64,000 bases of DNA from an uncultured Bacteroidia bacterium (lineage in GTDB: Bacteria > Bacteroidota > Bacteroidia > NS11-12g > UBA955). The notes below the pieces were generated by a model. It searched no databases. It worked only from the letters and a program-made list of their open reading frames with translations, and was not told the origin of the DNA. A program made the translations under genes and the position numbers. Location of the stretch: NCBI GenBank assembly GCA_943788195.1, contig CALSPH010000001.1, positions 1,002,001-1,066,000 on the forward strand. The letters are read 5' to 3'. Positions within the stretch are counted from its first letter, which is position 1; the number at the start of each line of letters is the position of its first letter. Shown here in pieces: positions 39,154-48,652 of the stretch.

Positions 39154-40340
39154 TACCCTTCAATGGCTTTTACCCCTGGTAAAGTTTTTCCTTCAAAGTA
39201 TTCCAATAGTGCCCCACCTCCAGTTGAAACATAGCTAACCTTATCAATATAATTGAACTGTTTGACGGCGGCTGCGCTATCTCCACCACCAATTAAGCTA
39301 AAAGCACCATTTGAAGTAGATTCCGCAACTGCTTCAGCTACAGCTTTGGTGCCATTTTCAAAAGCGGGCATTTCAAAAACACCCATTGGGCCATTCCAAA
39401 GAATGGTTTTACTGTTACTTAAGACCTCCTTATATTTGTTAGCGGCTTTTGGGCCAATATCCAAGCCCATCCAGCCATCCGCAATAGCGTTGCTATTTGC
39501 AACCGCAGTGTTTGCATCTGCGGCAAAATTATCGGCTACAATACTATCTTCAGGTAGCAATAGATTTACGCCCTTTGCTTTGGCTTTGGCAATGATTTCC
39601 AATGTCAATGGCATGCGATCATCCTCGCACAATGAATTTCCTATTGTGCCGCCTTGTGCCTTCATAAAAGTATAAGCCATTCCGCCACCAACAATGATAT
39701 TATCCGCAAAATCCAAGAGGTTGTCAATGATTAATAGTTTATCGGAAACTTTAGCACCACCTACAATGGCCGTCATAGGGCGTTTCGGGTTGTTTGCAAT
39801 GCGTTCAGCATTTGCCAATTCACCAGCCATTATGGTTCCAAAGCACTTGTCCTGGAAATACTGGGCCATGATAGCTGTGCTTGCATGCGCGCGATGTGCT
39901 GTTGCAAATGCATCATTCACGTAAATATCACCATAGCTTGCTAAGGTTCTTGCAAACGCATCATCGCCCGTCGTTTCTTCGTTATAAAAACGTAAATTTT
40001 CTAATAGTAAAACTTCACCGGGTTGAAGTTGTTTAGCCATCTCCTGGGCTTCATCACCCAAGCAATTTGAAGTGAATTTTACTTGAGTGCCTAGTAGTTC
40101 GCCAATTCGTTCTTTGATATGAATTAGCGAGTATTTATTCTGAGCTTCGCCCTTAGGTCTTCCTAAGTGTGACATCAGTATAATTGAACCACCGTCATTC
40201 AGTATTTTTTGAAGTGTAGGTATGGCCTTAGCGATACGGCTATCGTCCGTAATTTCAAAAGCTTCATTTAGAGGTACGTTAAAGTCAACACGAACACTTG
40301 CTTTTCTATTTTTAAAATCGTAATCGAAGATGGTTTTCAT
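39153..40340 (-). CDS. pgk: Phosphoglycerate kinase
   Basis: 395 residues from the ATG at 40340; a frame start 9 bp upstream (40349) would fall inside the -7 box region and is not chosen. Family motifs include KASVRVDFNVPLNE, MSHLGRPKG, NDAFATAHRAHAS, the Gly-rich AIVGGAKVSDK and the C-terminal nucleotide site SLIGGGDSAAAVKQF and STGGGALLEYFEG. It catalyses 1,3-bisphosphoglycerate + ADP to 3-phosphoglycerate + ATP in glycolysis. The kinase-like gene follows with a one-base overlap. Confidence 0.97.
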   Translation of the reverse strand: MKTIFDYDFKNRKASVRVDFNVPLNEAFEITDDSRIAKAIPTLQKILNDGGSIILMSHLGRPKGEAQNKYSLIHIKERIGELLGTQVKFTSNCLGDEAQEMAKQLQPGEVLLLENLRFYNEETTGDDAFARTLASYGDIYVNDAFATAHRAHASTAIMAQYFQDKCFGTIMAGELANAERIANNPKRPMTAIVGGAKVSDKLLIIDNLLDFADNIIVGGGMAYTFMKAQGGTIGNSLCEDDRMPLTLEIIAKAKAKGVNLLLPEDSIVADNFAADANTAVANSNAIADGWMGLDIGPKAANKYKEVLSNSKTILWNGPMGVFEMPAFENGTKAVAEAVAESTSNGAFSLIGGGDSAAAVKQFNYIDKVSYVSTGGGALLEYFEGKTLPGVKAIEG

Positions 40341-40346
40341 ATAATG

Positions 40347-40377
40347 CAAAAATACATTTAGACTTCACAAATTCAAG
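40347..40377 (-). promoter_or_regulatory. Promoter of pgk
   Basis: On the minus strand: CTTG (40377-40374), 19-nt spacer and exact TATTTTTG (40354-40347). Only 6 nt separate the -7 box from the pgk ATG. Confidence 0.55.
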
Positions 40378-40442
40378 CCTAGTTTTATATCAAAATGTTT
40401 TGATCAATTGTAGCACAAGTCTAGGATTCAATAAAATTATAG

Positions 40443-40450
40443 TACTTTTG
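40443..40450 (+). promoter_or_regulatory. -7 box before the DUF349 gene
   Basis: TACTTTTG, exact TANNTTTG, 16 nt before the ATG at 40467; no clear -33 partner. Confidence 0.4.
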
Positions 40451-40466
40451 TTATCCTTTTAATAGA

Positions 40467-42338
40467 ATGGAAGATAATAAAGCAAATACCGAGGCTGAGG
40501 AAGAGCAAATCAGTAAAATCCTTGCGGACGCATCAGATGATGAAAATGATTCAAAGGCTGAACTTGAAGAACACCATCACGAGGATACTGAAGACCATAC
40601 CATCTCAGAAGACTTTTCAGGTTTAAACAAAGAAGAAATCGCTGCCAAAGCAAAGGACTTTGTACATTATCCTCACATGAGCAAAGCGAATAGTATTTTT
40701 CAGCAATTGAGAAACTATTTGGATGAAATTTTACGCAAAGAACGTGAGACATTGATTGCTCAATGGGTTTCTGATGGAAATGAGGCGAGAGACTTTACGG
40801 CTCCAGCCGATGATTCAAAGAATTTGTTTTATCAGCACTTTCAAAAATTCCAAGACCGTAGAAAGGAAGAACGTATCAAAGCGCAGCAAGAGCGTGAAAA
40901 GAATTTGCATGCAAAAGAAGATATTTTGCAACGCATTAAGGATTTGGTTGAAAAAGAGGAAACGGAAGGTAGCTTAAGTGATTTGCGTGAATTGCAGCGT
41001 GAATGGAAACAAATTAGACAAGTGCCCCGTGAGCAAATGACTCATTTGTGGGAAACCTATCGCTATTATTTGGATCGGTTCTATGACAATTTAACCATGA
41101 ACAATGAGTTAAAAGAGCTGGACCGTCAAAAGAATTTGGAGATAAAAATTGAGCTCTGTCTGAAAGTTGATCAATTAAAGGAAGAAAAGAACGTAAAGAA
41201 AGCCTTGATCTTATTGAATAAGTATCATGATGAGTATAAGAATACTGGTCCTGTGCCAAAAGAGGCTACTGAAGAGATTTGGATACGATTCAAAGCCATT
41301 TCAGATGAGGTTTTAAATCTTAAAAAAGAACGCCTAAATACATTAAAGGAAGACCGAAAAAACAATTTGGTTCAGAAAGTTTTGCTTTGTGAAAAAGTAG
41401 AGCAAATTGCTGAAATTCCATACGATAAAGCAAGTGATTGGAACAAGAAAACCAATGAAATAAGCGAAATTTTTGATGCATGGAAAAAAACAGGACCGGC
41501 CCCAACTTCTCAAAATGATACCATATGGAAACGATTTAGAGATGGAAGGGATGCTTTTTATAAACAAAAGAAAAAATTCTTTGCAGGTCTCAATGAACAG
41601 CGAGATGGGAACTTGATTCTCAAAGAAGACCTATGCAAGAAAGCTGAGGAAATGATGAATAGCTCAGATTGGTCCAGCACTACTAAAGCCTTAATTGCAT
41701 TGCAAAAGGAATGGAAGGAAATTGGTCCTGTTCCAGAGAAGGTGTCTGGTGCCATTTGGAAACGATTTAGAACCGCATGTGACCATTTCTTTACTGCCAA
41801 GGATGATGCATTTAAGGATCAGAAAAAAGAGGAGATAGAAAATTTCAATAATAAATTGGCAATTATTAATGAAGTAAAGGCACTTGTAGAAACAGGCAGT
41901 GAAGACACTGTATTAGAGAATCTAAAAGCGTTGAATACCCAGTGGAATGCAATAGGTTTTGTGCCTTTTAAAAAGAAAGATAAGCTCTATAAAGATTATC
42001 AATCTGCAACGGATGAGGTATACAAAAAATTCAAAAAGAACAAAGATGAAATGCGTGGAGCACGGATGCGTGACCATTACAATGAGTTGGGTTCTCATCC
42101 GCAAGCTGAGCAGAAATTGAAAGATGAATTAAGAAGAGTTGGTGGCAAAATCAGGTTTCTACGAGATGAGTTAAAAACGATCGAAAACAATATTGCCTTT
42201 TTTAGTAACTCAAAGGGATCCGAAAAACTATTGAAGCCATTCTTAGACAAAATAGCAAACACCACAGCACTAATCAAAAAACTAGAAGAGGAGAAGAAGT
42301 ACATCAGTTCCCAGATTAGTAAAGCGAATGGCAGCTAG
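40467..42338 (+). CDS. DUF349 repeat protein
   Basis: 623 residues, cytosolic, almost entirely charged helices. An acidic N-terminal stretch (residues 1-55) is followed by repeated ~70-residue DUF349 units marked by W-K-x-I/T-G-P-V/A-P and IWKRFR patterns (REWKQIRQVPREQM, YKNTGPVPKEATEEIWIRF, WKKTGPAPTSQNDTIWKRF, WKEIGPVPEKVSGAIWKRF, WNAIGFVPFKKKDKLYKDY), so five units are seen. It ends in a coiled coil. Function unknown. The methyltransferase gene starts 11 bp before its stop. Confidence 0.9.
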   Translation: MEDNKANTEAEEEQISKILADASDDENDSKAELEEHHHEDTEDHTISEDFSGLNKEEIAAKAKDFVHYPHMSKANSIFQQLRNYLDEILRKERETLIAQWVSDGNEARDFTAPADDSKNLFYQHFQKFQDRRKEERIKAQQEREKNLHAKEDILQRIKDLVEKEETEGSLSDLRELQREWKQIRQVPREQMTHLWETYRYYLDRFYDNLTMNNELKELDRQKNLEIKIELCLKVDQLKEEKNVKKALILLNKYHDEYKNTGPVPKEATEEIWIRFKAISDEVLNLKKERLNTLKEDRKNNLVQKVLLCEKVEQIAEIPYDKASDWNKKTNEISEIFDAWKKTGPAPTSQNDTIWKRFRDGRDAFYKQKKKFFAGLNEQRDGNLILKEDLCKKAEEMMNSSDWSSTTKALIALQKEWKEIGPVPEKVSGAIWKRFRTACDHFFTAKDDAFKDQKKEEIENFNNKLAIINEVKALVETGSEDTVLENLKALNTQWNAIGFVPFKKKDKLYKDYQSATDEVYKKFKKNKDEMRGARMRDHYNELGSHPQAEQKLKDELRRVGGKIRFLRDELKTIENNIAFFSNSKGSEKLLKPFLDKIANTTALIKKLEEEKKYISSQISKANGS

Positions 42339-43116
42339 TCTCCAACATCTCTTAGGTTATCTGGAGTATATTTTTGCTGCTAAATCCAAGCACGGGGTTC
42401 ATGCACCTTTCGCTTATGAATTTGTAACACAGGTGCTCAACCAGAATAATCTGCATCCCGATTTTGAACAAATCGAACGATTGCGTTCGGAAATGTTAAA
42501 TTCTTCCGCATTTTTGGAGATAGAGGATCACGGTGCTTCTTTAAAGGATGGCTATCAAAAAAAATTAGCGGATGTAGTGAGCAATGCTGCTAAGAAAAGT
42601 AAGTATGCCAAATTACTATATCGAATTATTGCATATTATCGGCCCCAAATTTGTGTTGAATTAGGTACCAATGTTGGGTTGAGTAGTTTATATCAAGCCC
42701 TAGCTTTGAGCGAAGATGCTTATTTGCATACCATTGAGGGAAGTAAGGCACTGGCTGATATTGCGCAGTTTAATATCGAAAAACTCAATTTGCAACATAA
42801 GGTTCAGGTGCATCATGCTACCTTTGATGACCGTTATCCAGCTATATTAAAGCATGTTCAGCGATTGGATTATGTATTTATTGACGGTAATCATCAGGAA
42901 GAAGCTACGTTAAGGTACTTTGAACAAAGCTTGCCGTATTGCCATAACAATACCATCCTAGTTTTAGATGATATCAATTGGTCTACAGGAATGCAATCTG
43001 CTTGGATGCGTATTAAGGAGCATGCGCAAGTTACCACAACCATAGATTTATATTTCATGGGTATTGTATTTTTGCGGGAAGAGTTGAGTAAAGAAGATTT
43101 TTTAGTCCGATTTTGA
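42328..43116 (+). CDS. Class I SAM-dependent methyltransferase (O-methyltransferase-like)
   Basis: 262 residues. The SAM-binding motif I is CVELGTNVGLSS; an acidic residue ends strand two (LHTIEGS); the metal/substrate region reads DYVFIDGNHQEEATLRYF and VLDDINWSTGM, like catechol-type O-methyltransferases and related enzymes. Substrate not evident. It overlaps the DUF349 gene by 11 bp at its start and the YihY gene by 4 bp at its end, so the three form one operon. Confidence 0.85.
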   Translation: MAASLQHLLGYLEYIFAAKSKHGVHAPFAYEFVTQVLNQNNLHPDFEQIERLRSEMLNSSAFLEIEDHGASLKDGYQKKLADVVSNAAKKSKYAKLLYRIIAYYRPQICVELGTNVGLSSLYQALALSEDAYLHTIEGSKALADIAQFNIEKLNLQHKVQVHHATFDDRYPAILKHVQRLDYVFIDGNHQEEATLRYFEQSLPYCHNNTILVLDDINWSTGMQSAWMRIKEHAQVTTTIDLYFMGIVFLREELSKEDFLVRF

Positions 43117-44096
43117 TAGTAAAGTATATTGAACGTATAAAATCACGTATTGCAAATCACGCAATTACGGTTCAAGTGGTTAAACTCCTTAAAAGATATA
43201 ACCCGCCAGGGTTTAAAGGAAATTCGCTTTATGCAGTGGGTAAGTTTTTTCTTGACTCTTTGCGTCAGGAGAACATTCATTTACGGGCTTCATCATTGGC
43301 ATACAGTTTTTTTCTTTCCCTGTTTCCATTTTTATTATTCTTGTTAACCCTCATTGCATATATACCAATAGACCAGTTAAAAGAGGAGTTTCTGGTTAGT
43401 TTGAATCTAGTATTACCGGAATCTTCTTTTTCTGCTCTGAAAGGAACTGTAAATGATATCTTACGAAACCAACGCGGAGGCTTACTATCTTTAGGTTTGA
43501 TAGCTGCAATATATTTCTCAAGCAATGGCATAATGACCATCATTTCAGCATTGAATCGGAATGTGCCGAAAATTGAACGTAGAGCATTGATCCAGAAACG
43601 TCTCTTGGCCATAGGTCTTACGTTAGGTATGATGATCATCTTAATTATTATCGTTGGATTACTGGTGCTAACGGCCAGCGTTGAGGGGCATTTGCTAAGC
43701 ATAGAATGGCTTCCGGGATGGTTATGTGCAATTTGCTTCTTTTTAATCAATACCCTCATCTTAACCATCGGCCTTTTGGTGATAATTTCAGGATTCTATT
43801 ATTTAGCTCCGGTTAAACGAGCTCATGTAAGTCAGTTTACATTTATTTCGCCTGGGTCCTTGCTTACTACATTTCTAATTATTTGTACAACGCTCATTCT
43901 GCAGTACTATATAAATAATATTTACGCCTACAATACTGTGTATGGATCCATCGGTGCAATTATCGCGTTACTTGTTCTCTTATATTTTAATGCAAATTGC
44001 ATTTTAATTGGCTATGAACTTAATCGTAGTATAAACAAAGCCATTGATTCTCGGCTTGAAAGTAGGCCTTATATTATCAAGAAAATAGAAGGATAA
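43113..44096 (+). CDS. YihY/BrkB family inner-membrane protein
   Basis: 327 residues, start TTG overlapping the methyltransferase stop (TTGA). Six long hydrophobic helices and the family sequence ASSLAYSFFLSLFPFLLFLL near the first, plus VYGSIGAIIALLVLLYFNA near the last, identify YihY (once called ribonuclease BN). Its function remains uncertain, possibly a transporter. It is the last gene of the DUF349-methyltransferase-YihY operon. Confidence 0.9.
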   Translation: MIVKYIERIKSRIANHAITVQVVKLLKRYNPPGFKGNSLYAVGKFFLDSLRQENIHLRASSLAYSFFLSLFPFLLFLLTLIAYIPIDQLKEEFLVSLNLVLPESSFSALKGTVNDILRNQRGGLLSLGLIAAIYFSSNGIMTIISALNRNVPKIERRALIQKRLLAIGLTLGMMIILIIIVGLLVLTASVEGHLLSIEWLPGWLCAICFFLINTLILTIGLLVIISGFYYLAPVKRAHVSQFTFISPGSLLTTFLIICTTLILQYYINNIYAYNTVYGSIGAIIALLVLLYFNANCILIGYELNRSINKAIDSRLESRPYIIKKIEG

Positions 44097-44113
44097 ATTA
44101 AATAGAATAATAA

Positions 44114-44146
44114 TTGTAATTTTTGAATTGTTTTAGTTTATTTTTG
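44114..44146 (+). promoter_or_regulatory. Possible promoter for the first T9SS cargo gene
   Basis: TTG at 44114-44116, a 22-nt spacer (slightly long) and exact TATTTTTG (44139-44146), 25 nt before the ATG. Confidence 0.4.
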
Positions 44147-44171
44147 ACAGAACTAAAAGAAATACTGCATT

Positions 44172-47100
44172 ATGAAATTAATTTTACTCCGCAAATTTTT
44201 TCTGTTTTGTTCAGGAATATTGCTTTCAATTGGTGCTTATGCACAGGTAAATATTGCCGCAAACACAAATGCTACTTTCACGGCTAGTGGAGGAAATACC
44301 TTGTATGGAATTACACGTATCAATAATGGGCACATCAACCCTTGTGGTTTTCAAGATTGCTGGATTCCAGGAGGATCTGGTGGTACAAACAATTGGATAG
44401 TTTGTACATTTAACCAAGCAGAAGATGTAAACGCAATTCGCATTTGGGTTGCTGAAAAAGATCGCAGATATTTATCAGGTGGTACCGTTCAAGTATGGTC
44501 GGGCGGTGCGTGGGTAGACCATCATCGATTCGAAAATCCATATGATGATGTAAACGGTAATGCAAATCCATGTGACTACATGGTAACTTTTCCGAGGGTA
44601 AACACAGATAGAGTGCGAATCACAAAATGGATAGTTTCTGGAGCAGGTTTTAACCAAGCTACTAACCCAGATTTCCGAGAAATCGAAATGTATAACTTGA
44701 AAGGACACGATGTTGGAGCAACATCAATATTACCATTGTTTGAATCCGGTAACAAACCCGTTCTTTCCAATATTAGAAATATTGGTAACAATGAAGTAGA
44801 TAGTTTTAATCTAGAATGGTCAGTGAATGGCGTATTTCAGAGTTCAACGCAAATTATACCAGGCAGTAAATTGTTTTATAAGGATACATTAAAAATGTTT
44901 AGAGATACCGTTTTGAATGTTGGCTTATATAATTTTGTTGCCAATACATCATATGATGTAAAGGTTTGGACATCATTACCGAATGGTATGGTAGATTCAG
45001 TTCAATTAAATGATACGGCATTATTTACGTTTGTAGCGGTTGGTAAACCAGCCCCACCGTTAGTGGAGGATCAAGTATATTGTGGTATTTCCAAACCTTT
45101 GTTGAAAGGTAAAGGAGCTCCGTTATCCGAAATAAACTGGTACGCAGATCCATTAGGAACCCAGTTTGTTGGAACTGGAGACTCCATCCAGTTAACTTCA
45201 GATTACTATCCTACGGATACCATTCCTTTTTATGGTCGAAGTGCAATTACGTTTAAATTGAGCCATGAAATGGCACCAATGGGTGGTTTATGGTCTTTTG
45301 CAGGTGGTGCAAGTCCACAAGATAAAGGCGTGTATTTGAACATTACTCCTAAATATGATATGCTTTTGGATAGCATGGACATTGGTTTTACAGCGCCAAA
45401 TGTTGGAACCGCAGGTCCGCATACGGTAGAAGTTTATATTAAAACAGGTACACACAATGGATTTGAAACGAATGCTGCAGCATGGACCTTAGCAGGTACA
45501 TCAACCACAACATTAGCAGTTACGCCATTATATAATAATAGGTTAACGCCTGCAAGAATCTCAGGAGGTCGTACCGTATTAAAAGCAAATACACAATATG
45601 CACTTTACGTTATGATTAAGGATGTGAATGCGGCAGTACGTACAAATTGCGGTGCGGGTTCTGTACAAAGTAATCAAACCAAATTTGAGAATGAAACCTT
45701 CATTATGGAGGAAGGTGCTTTAAGTGCTGGAACATTTGGAGCAAATGGTGTTGCGCAAGGCTATGTTCCAAATATTCATTTTTTCTATGAACTCTTCTTG
45801 GAATCGGATAGTGCTATTGCAACTATATATGTGCATCCTAAGCCAGTAGGAGCGAGCATTGATGGCAAAACAGGATCAAAGGGAACTTTCGTAGCCGGTA
45901 CAAAAGCAAATCCTGACTATGTAACGAATAGCGAAACCATCGAATATGAATTTGCACCTCCAACAGGTTATGCAAATGTTGATTTTGGAAGCACATGGAC
46001 CATTTCCACATTTACAATTGAAACTGAATCTGGTACTCCAATAGACATGGCTGATACAACAGCAACCCCTCCAGGTGCAAATCCAGGTTATTTAGCGATT
46101 ACTCCTCGAATTACTGAAGTAGACAGTCTATTCAAGATTACAATGATAATAAGCGACTTAGGGCCGTATAATTGCGATTCCGTGGTAGAACGTTGGCTTT
46201 ATGTTGCTCCAAGACCATTTGCAAACATACTTCCACCAGTAACTTCTTGTGATGGTGATGGATTGTTCTTTGATAATAAATCAACACAGACCAGTGGATT
46301 TATGACGCATAAATGGTATTTTAAAGATATCAATGATGTGCTTTTGGATAGTTCTGATGCGTTCAATCCTGTTTATACGTTTCCAACGTATGGCTCATTT
46401 AAAGTAAGCTTAATTTCAACTAATGCCCAATATGGTTATTCTGATGATACCACCATAATTGTTGTTGTTGGAGAGATTCCAACTATTGACATTAAAGCGG
46501 TAAATGCCTGTGAGGGTATTGCAGTTAGCTTTATCAATAATACTTCGGCCAGTACAGCTACGCCAACCTTTATATGGGACTTTGGAGATGGGAGCCCAAC
46601 AAGCACAATAAAATCTCCAACCCATTTATATGCAAGCCCTGGTGGTTATCAAGTTAAATTGATAGCATCTGCCGGTGGATGTTCAAGTGAAAAAGTAATC
46701 AATGCATATCAGTTTGCTAAACCAGTATCAGGGTATACGTTCCCATCGGGTCAGATTTGTAGCGGGATTGAAGTAAAATTCATTAACACGACTACTATCG
46801 CAAGTGGTGCAGCTGGAGCTTTCTGGGATTTTAAAGATGTGAATGAAATCAGTACAGATCTTAGTCCAAGTTATGCGTTCTCTACGGGCGGAACATTTGA
46901 TGTGAAGTTAAAATCTGTATCGGAGTTTGGTTGTCAAGATAGTACAACACAAACAGTAAATATTAATTTAGCCCCAAAGGCAGCTTATATGGCAGACAAA
47001 TTCTGTTCTAGAGAAGCCACACAGTTTACCAATCAAACTCAAGACGCAGGAAGTGGATATGGCGTGGTTTGGGATTTCGGTGATGGAAGTTTAAGCTCTT

Positions 47101-47957
47101 TAGAGAACCCAAGCCATAACTGGTTAAGTGAAGGAGAGAAAACAGTTAAGTTAACCATTACTTCTGCAAACGGTTGTAAAGACGCAGAAACCAAAAGTGT
47201 TAAAGTATTACCCCAGGCAATCGCCAACTTCAACGTGAATGACGCTTGCTCTGGTCAAGAAATAAGTTTTGAAAATACAACCGATTCAATCATTGGTAAT
47301 GCTACTTATTCTTGGATATTTGGTGATGGTGGAGTGAGCACGGCAGGTTCGCCTAAGTATGTTTACAATGTAACCATATCCACTTCATTAAATGTTTCAT
47401 TAACAGCTAACTTAACTGGAGGATGTCCTTCTACTATTACTAAACCAATCAATATCGAGCCAAGCCCAACATGCGGGTTTACTTGGAGAGACACATTCAT
47501 CAGTCCACAAGGTAGAGGAATTTATTTTGAGGCAGCCTCTCAACCAGGTGCTGTGTATAATTGGGTGATGGGTGATGTAGGACCCGGACCAAAACAAGCT
47601 GCATTCTTCTACCAATTCCCTTATTTCAAACCATATAATATTTCATTGGGAATTCAGAATTCTGCGGGTTGTGAATGCAAATCAGCTTCAACTGTTCAAT
47701 TCTCGCCAACAGGAGTTAAAGGAATTGAAGAAATTGGTGTAGTTGTTTATCCTAATCCAACCAAGGATATGGTAAAAGTAGAAGGAAAAAGTATTCAAAG
47801 CATTACTATTTACAATGCAGAAGGTAAGGCTGTTTACACAACCAATACCATTGAGTATACCAATACAATTGACTTGTCTCAATATGCAACGGGAGTCTAT
47901 CAAGTAGAAATTGTATCCTTAAAAGGCAAAAGTACTGTCAAATTGATTAAGCACTAA
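44172..47957 (+). CDS. Large PKD-repeat surface protein, T9SS type A cargo
   Basis: 1,261 residues: signal peptide (KFFLFCSGILLSIGAYAQ), an N-terminal discoidin/F5-8C-like domain (about 30-175; VNAIRIWVAEKDRRYLSGG), Ig-like segments, then about five PKD-type domains from ~680 to 1140 with FIWDFGDGSP, GAFWDFKD, VVWDFGDGSLSS and YSWIFGDGG motifs. The C-terminus is a type A sorting domain (from ~1190: VVYPNPTKDMVKVEG ... IDLSQYATGVYQVEI, final KLIKH). It is exported by T9SS and probably anchored at the cell surface, perhaps in adhesion or glycan binding. Ends at a good terminator. A related layout is seen in the second cargo gene. Confidence 0.88.
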   Translation: MKLILLRKFFLFCSGILLSIGAYAQVNIAANTNATFTASGGNTLYGITRINNGHINPCGFQDCWIPGGSGGTNNWIVCTFNQAEDVNAIRIWVAEKDRRYLSGGTVQVWSGGAWVDHHRFENPYDDVNGNANPCDYMVTFPRVNTDRVRITKWIVSGAGFNQATNPDFREIEMYNLKGHDVGATSILPLFESGNKPVLSNIRNIGNNEVDSFNLEWSVNGVFQSSTQIIPGSKLFYKDTLKMFRDTVLNVGLYNFVANTSYDVKVWTSLPNGMVDSVQLNDTALFTFVAVGKPAPPLVEDQVYCGISKPLLKGKGAPLSEINWYADPLGTQFVGTGDSIQLTSDYYPTDTIPFYGRSAITFKLSHEMAPMGGLWSFAGGASPQDKGVYLNITPKYDMLLDSMDIGFTAPNVGTAGPHTVEVYIKTGTHNGFETNAAAWTLAGTSTTTLAVTPLYNNRLTPARISGGRTVLKANTQYALYVMIKDVNAAVRTNCGAGSVQSNQTKFENETFIMEEGALSAGTFGANGVAQGYVPNIHFFYELFLESDSAIATIYVHPKPVGASIDGKTGSKGTFVAGTKANPDYVTNSETIEYEFAPPTGYANVDFGSTWTISTFTIETESGTPIDMADTTATPPGANPGYLAITPRITEVDSLFKITMIISDLGPYNCDSVVERWLYVAPRPFANILPPVTSCDGDGLFFDNKSTQTSGFMTHKWYFKDINDVLLDSSDAFNPVYTFPTYGSFKVSLISTNAQYGYSDDTTIIVVVGEIPTIDIKAVNACEGIAVSFINNTSASTATPTFIWDFGDGSPTSTIKSPTHLYASPGGYQVKLIASAGGCSSEKVINAYQFAKPVSGYTFPSGQICSGIEVKFINTTTIASGAAGAFWDFKDVNEISTDLSPSYAFSTGGTFDVKLKSVSEFGCQDSTTQTVNINLAPKAAYMADKFCSREATQFTNQTQDAGSGYGVVWDFGDGSLSSLENPSHNWLSEGEKTVKLTITSANGCKDAETKSVKVLPQAIANFNVNDACSGQEISFENTTDSIIGNATYSWIFGDGGVSTAGSPKYVYNVTISTSLNVSLTANLTGGCPSTITKPINIEPSPTCGFTWRDTFISPQGRGIYFEAASQPGAVYNWVMGDVGPGPKQAAFFYQFPYFKPYNISLGIQNSAGCECKSASTVQFSPTGVKGIEEIGVVVYPNPTKDMVKVEGKSIQSITIYNAEGKAVYTTNTIEYTNTIDLSQYATGVYQVEIVSLKGKSTVKLIKH

Positions 47958-47977
47958 TCAAAAATACTGTAATTGTG

Positions 47978-48006
47978 AAAAGGGGCGTTTTTATCAGCCC
48001 CTTTTT
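47978..48006 (+). terminator. Rho-independent terminator after the first T9SS cargo gene
   Basis: 9-bp perfect stem (47978-47986 with 47997-48005), 10-nt loop, ending in T residues. Confidence 0.85.
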
Positions 48007-48055
48007 GCTTTTAAGTCGTCTAACAAATATTCTTCAATTTTTTTTTTTATGAATT

Positions 48056-48063
48056 TAAATTTG
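48056..48063 (+). promoter_or_regulatory. -7 box before the GbsR/MarR-like gene
   Basis: TAAATTTG, exact TANNTTTG, 23 nt before the ATG at 48087. Confidence 0.35.
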
Positions 48064-48086
48064 TTGTAAACTTGCAACCAAGCTCA

Positions 48087-48539
48087 ATGAACAAAACTAA
48101 AGCACAATTTGTGGAACATTTAGGTGTCCGTATGGAGGCTCTGGGAAGAACCCCGATGGAAGGTAGAGTGGTTGCTTTATTGTTAATTTCAAACCCTCCT
48201 GCAGTTCCTTTTGATGAAATTGTGGAATTCTTACAAGCCAGTAAAAGTGCGATTAGCAATGCACTAAAAACCCTACAATTGGAGAATGCGGTGACGTACA
48301 TTACTAAAAATGGTGATCGAAGAAGATTTTTTATGACCAATACAGAGAATTGGATGAATAAACTTCGTTCATCTTCTGAAAATTTTTCTTATTTTAATGA
48401 CTATATGCGGGATGTATTGTACTATCGTAAAGATATGGACAGCCCAAAATTCAATAAAGAAATCGCAGAAATATTGGATTTTCAATCTTATTTAGCTGAT
48501 GCCTTGGAAGAAGCGGTTAGAAAGTGGGATAAAAAGTAA
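48087..48539 (+). CDS. GbsR/MarR-like transcriptional regulator
   Basis: 150 residues from the ATG at 48087; a TTG 15 bp upstream is possible but unneeded. The pattern EHLGVRMEALGRTPMEGRVV, the helix-turn-helix PFDEIVEFLQASKSAISNAL and the wing YITKNGDRRRFFM match GbsR-type MarR family regulators (winged helix, dimer). No ligand can be named. It lies between two giant T9SS surface-protein genes, with a terminator before it, and may control the downstream one, but that is only a suggestion of position. Confidence 0.85.
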   Translation: MNKTKAQFVEHLGVRMEALGRTPMEGRVVALLLISNPPAVPFDEIVEFLQASKSAISNALKTLQLENAVTYITKNGDRRRFFMTNTENWMNKLRSSSENFSYFNDYMRDVLYYRKDMDSPKFNKEIAEILDFQSYLADALEEAVRKWDKK

Positions 48540-48618
48540 ATATTTTTTTGAATACTAGGTTCTTTATATTCTGAACAAAAAATTAATTATGAAATAACAT
48601 TATATTAAAAATAAAAAG

Positions 48619-48626
48619 TATATTTG
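48619..48626 (+). promoter_or_regulatory. -7 box before the second T9SS cargo gene
   Basis: TATATTTG, exact TANNTTTG, 26 nt before the ATG at 48653; no -33 element recognised in the very AT-rich stretch. Confidence 0.45.
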
Positions 48627-48652
48627 GAACAAGCAATTTAAATGCACTCAAC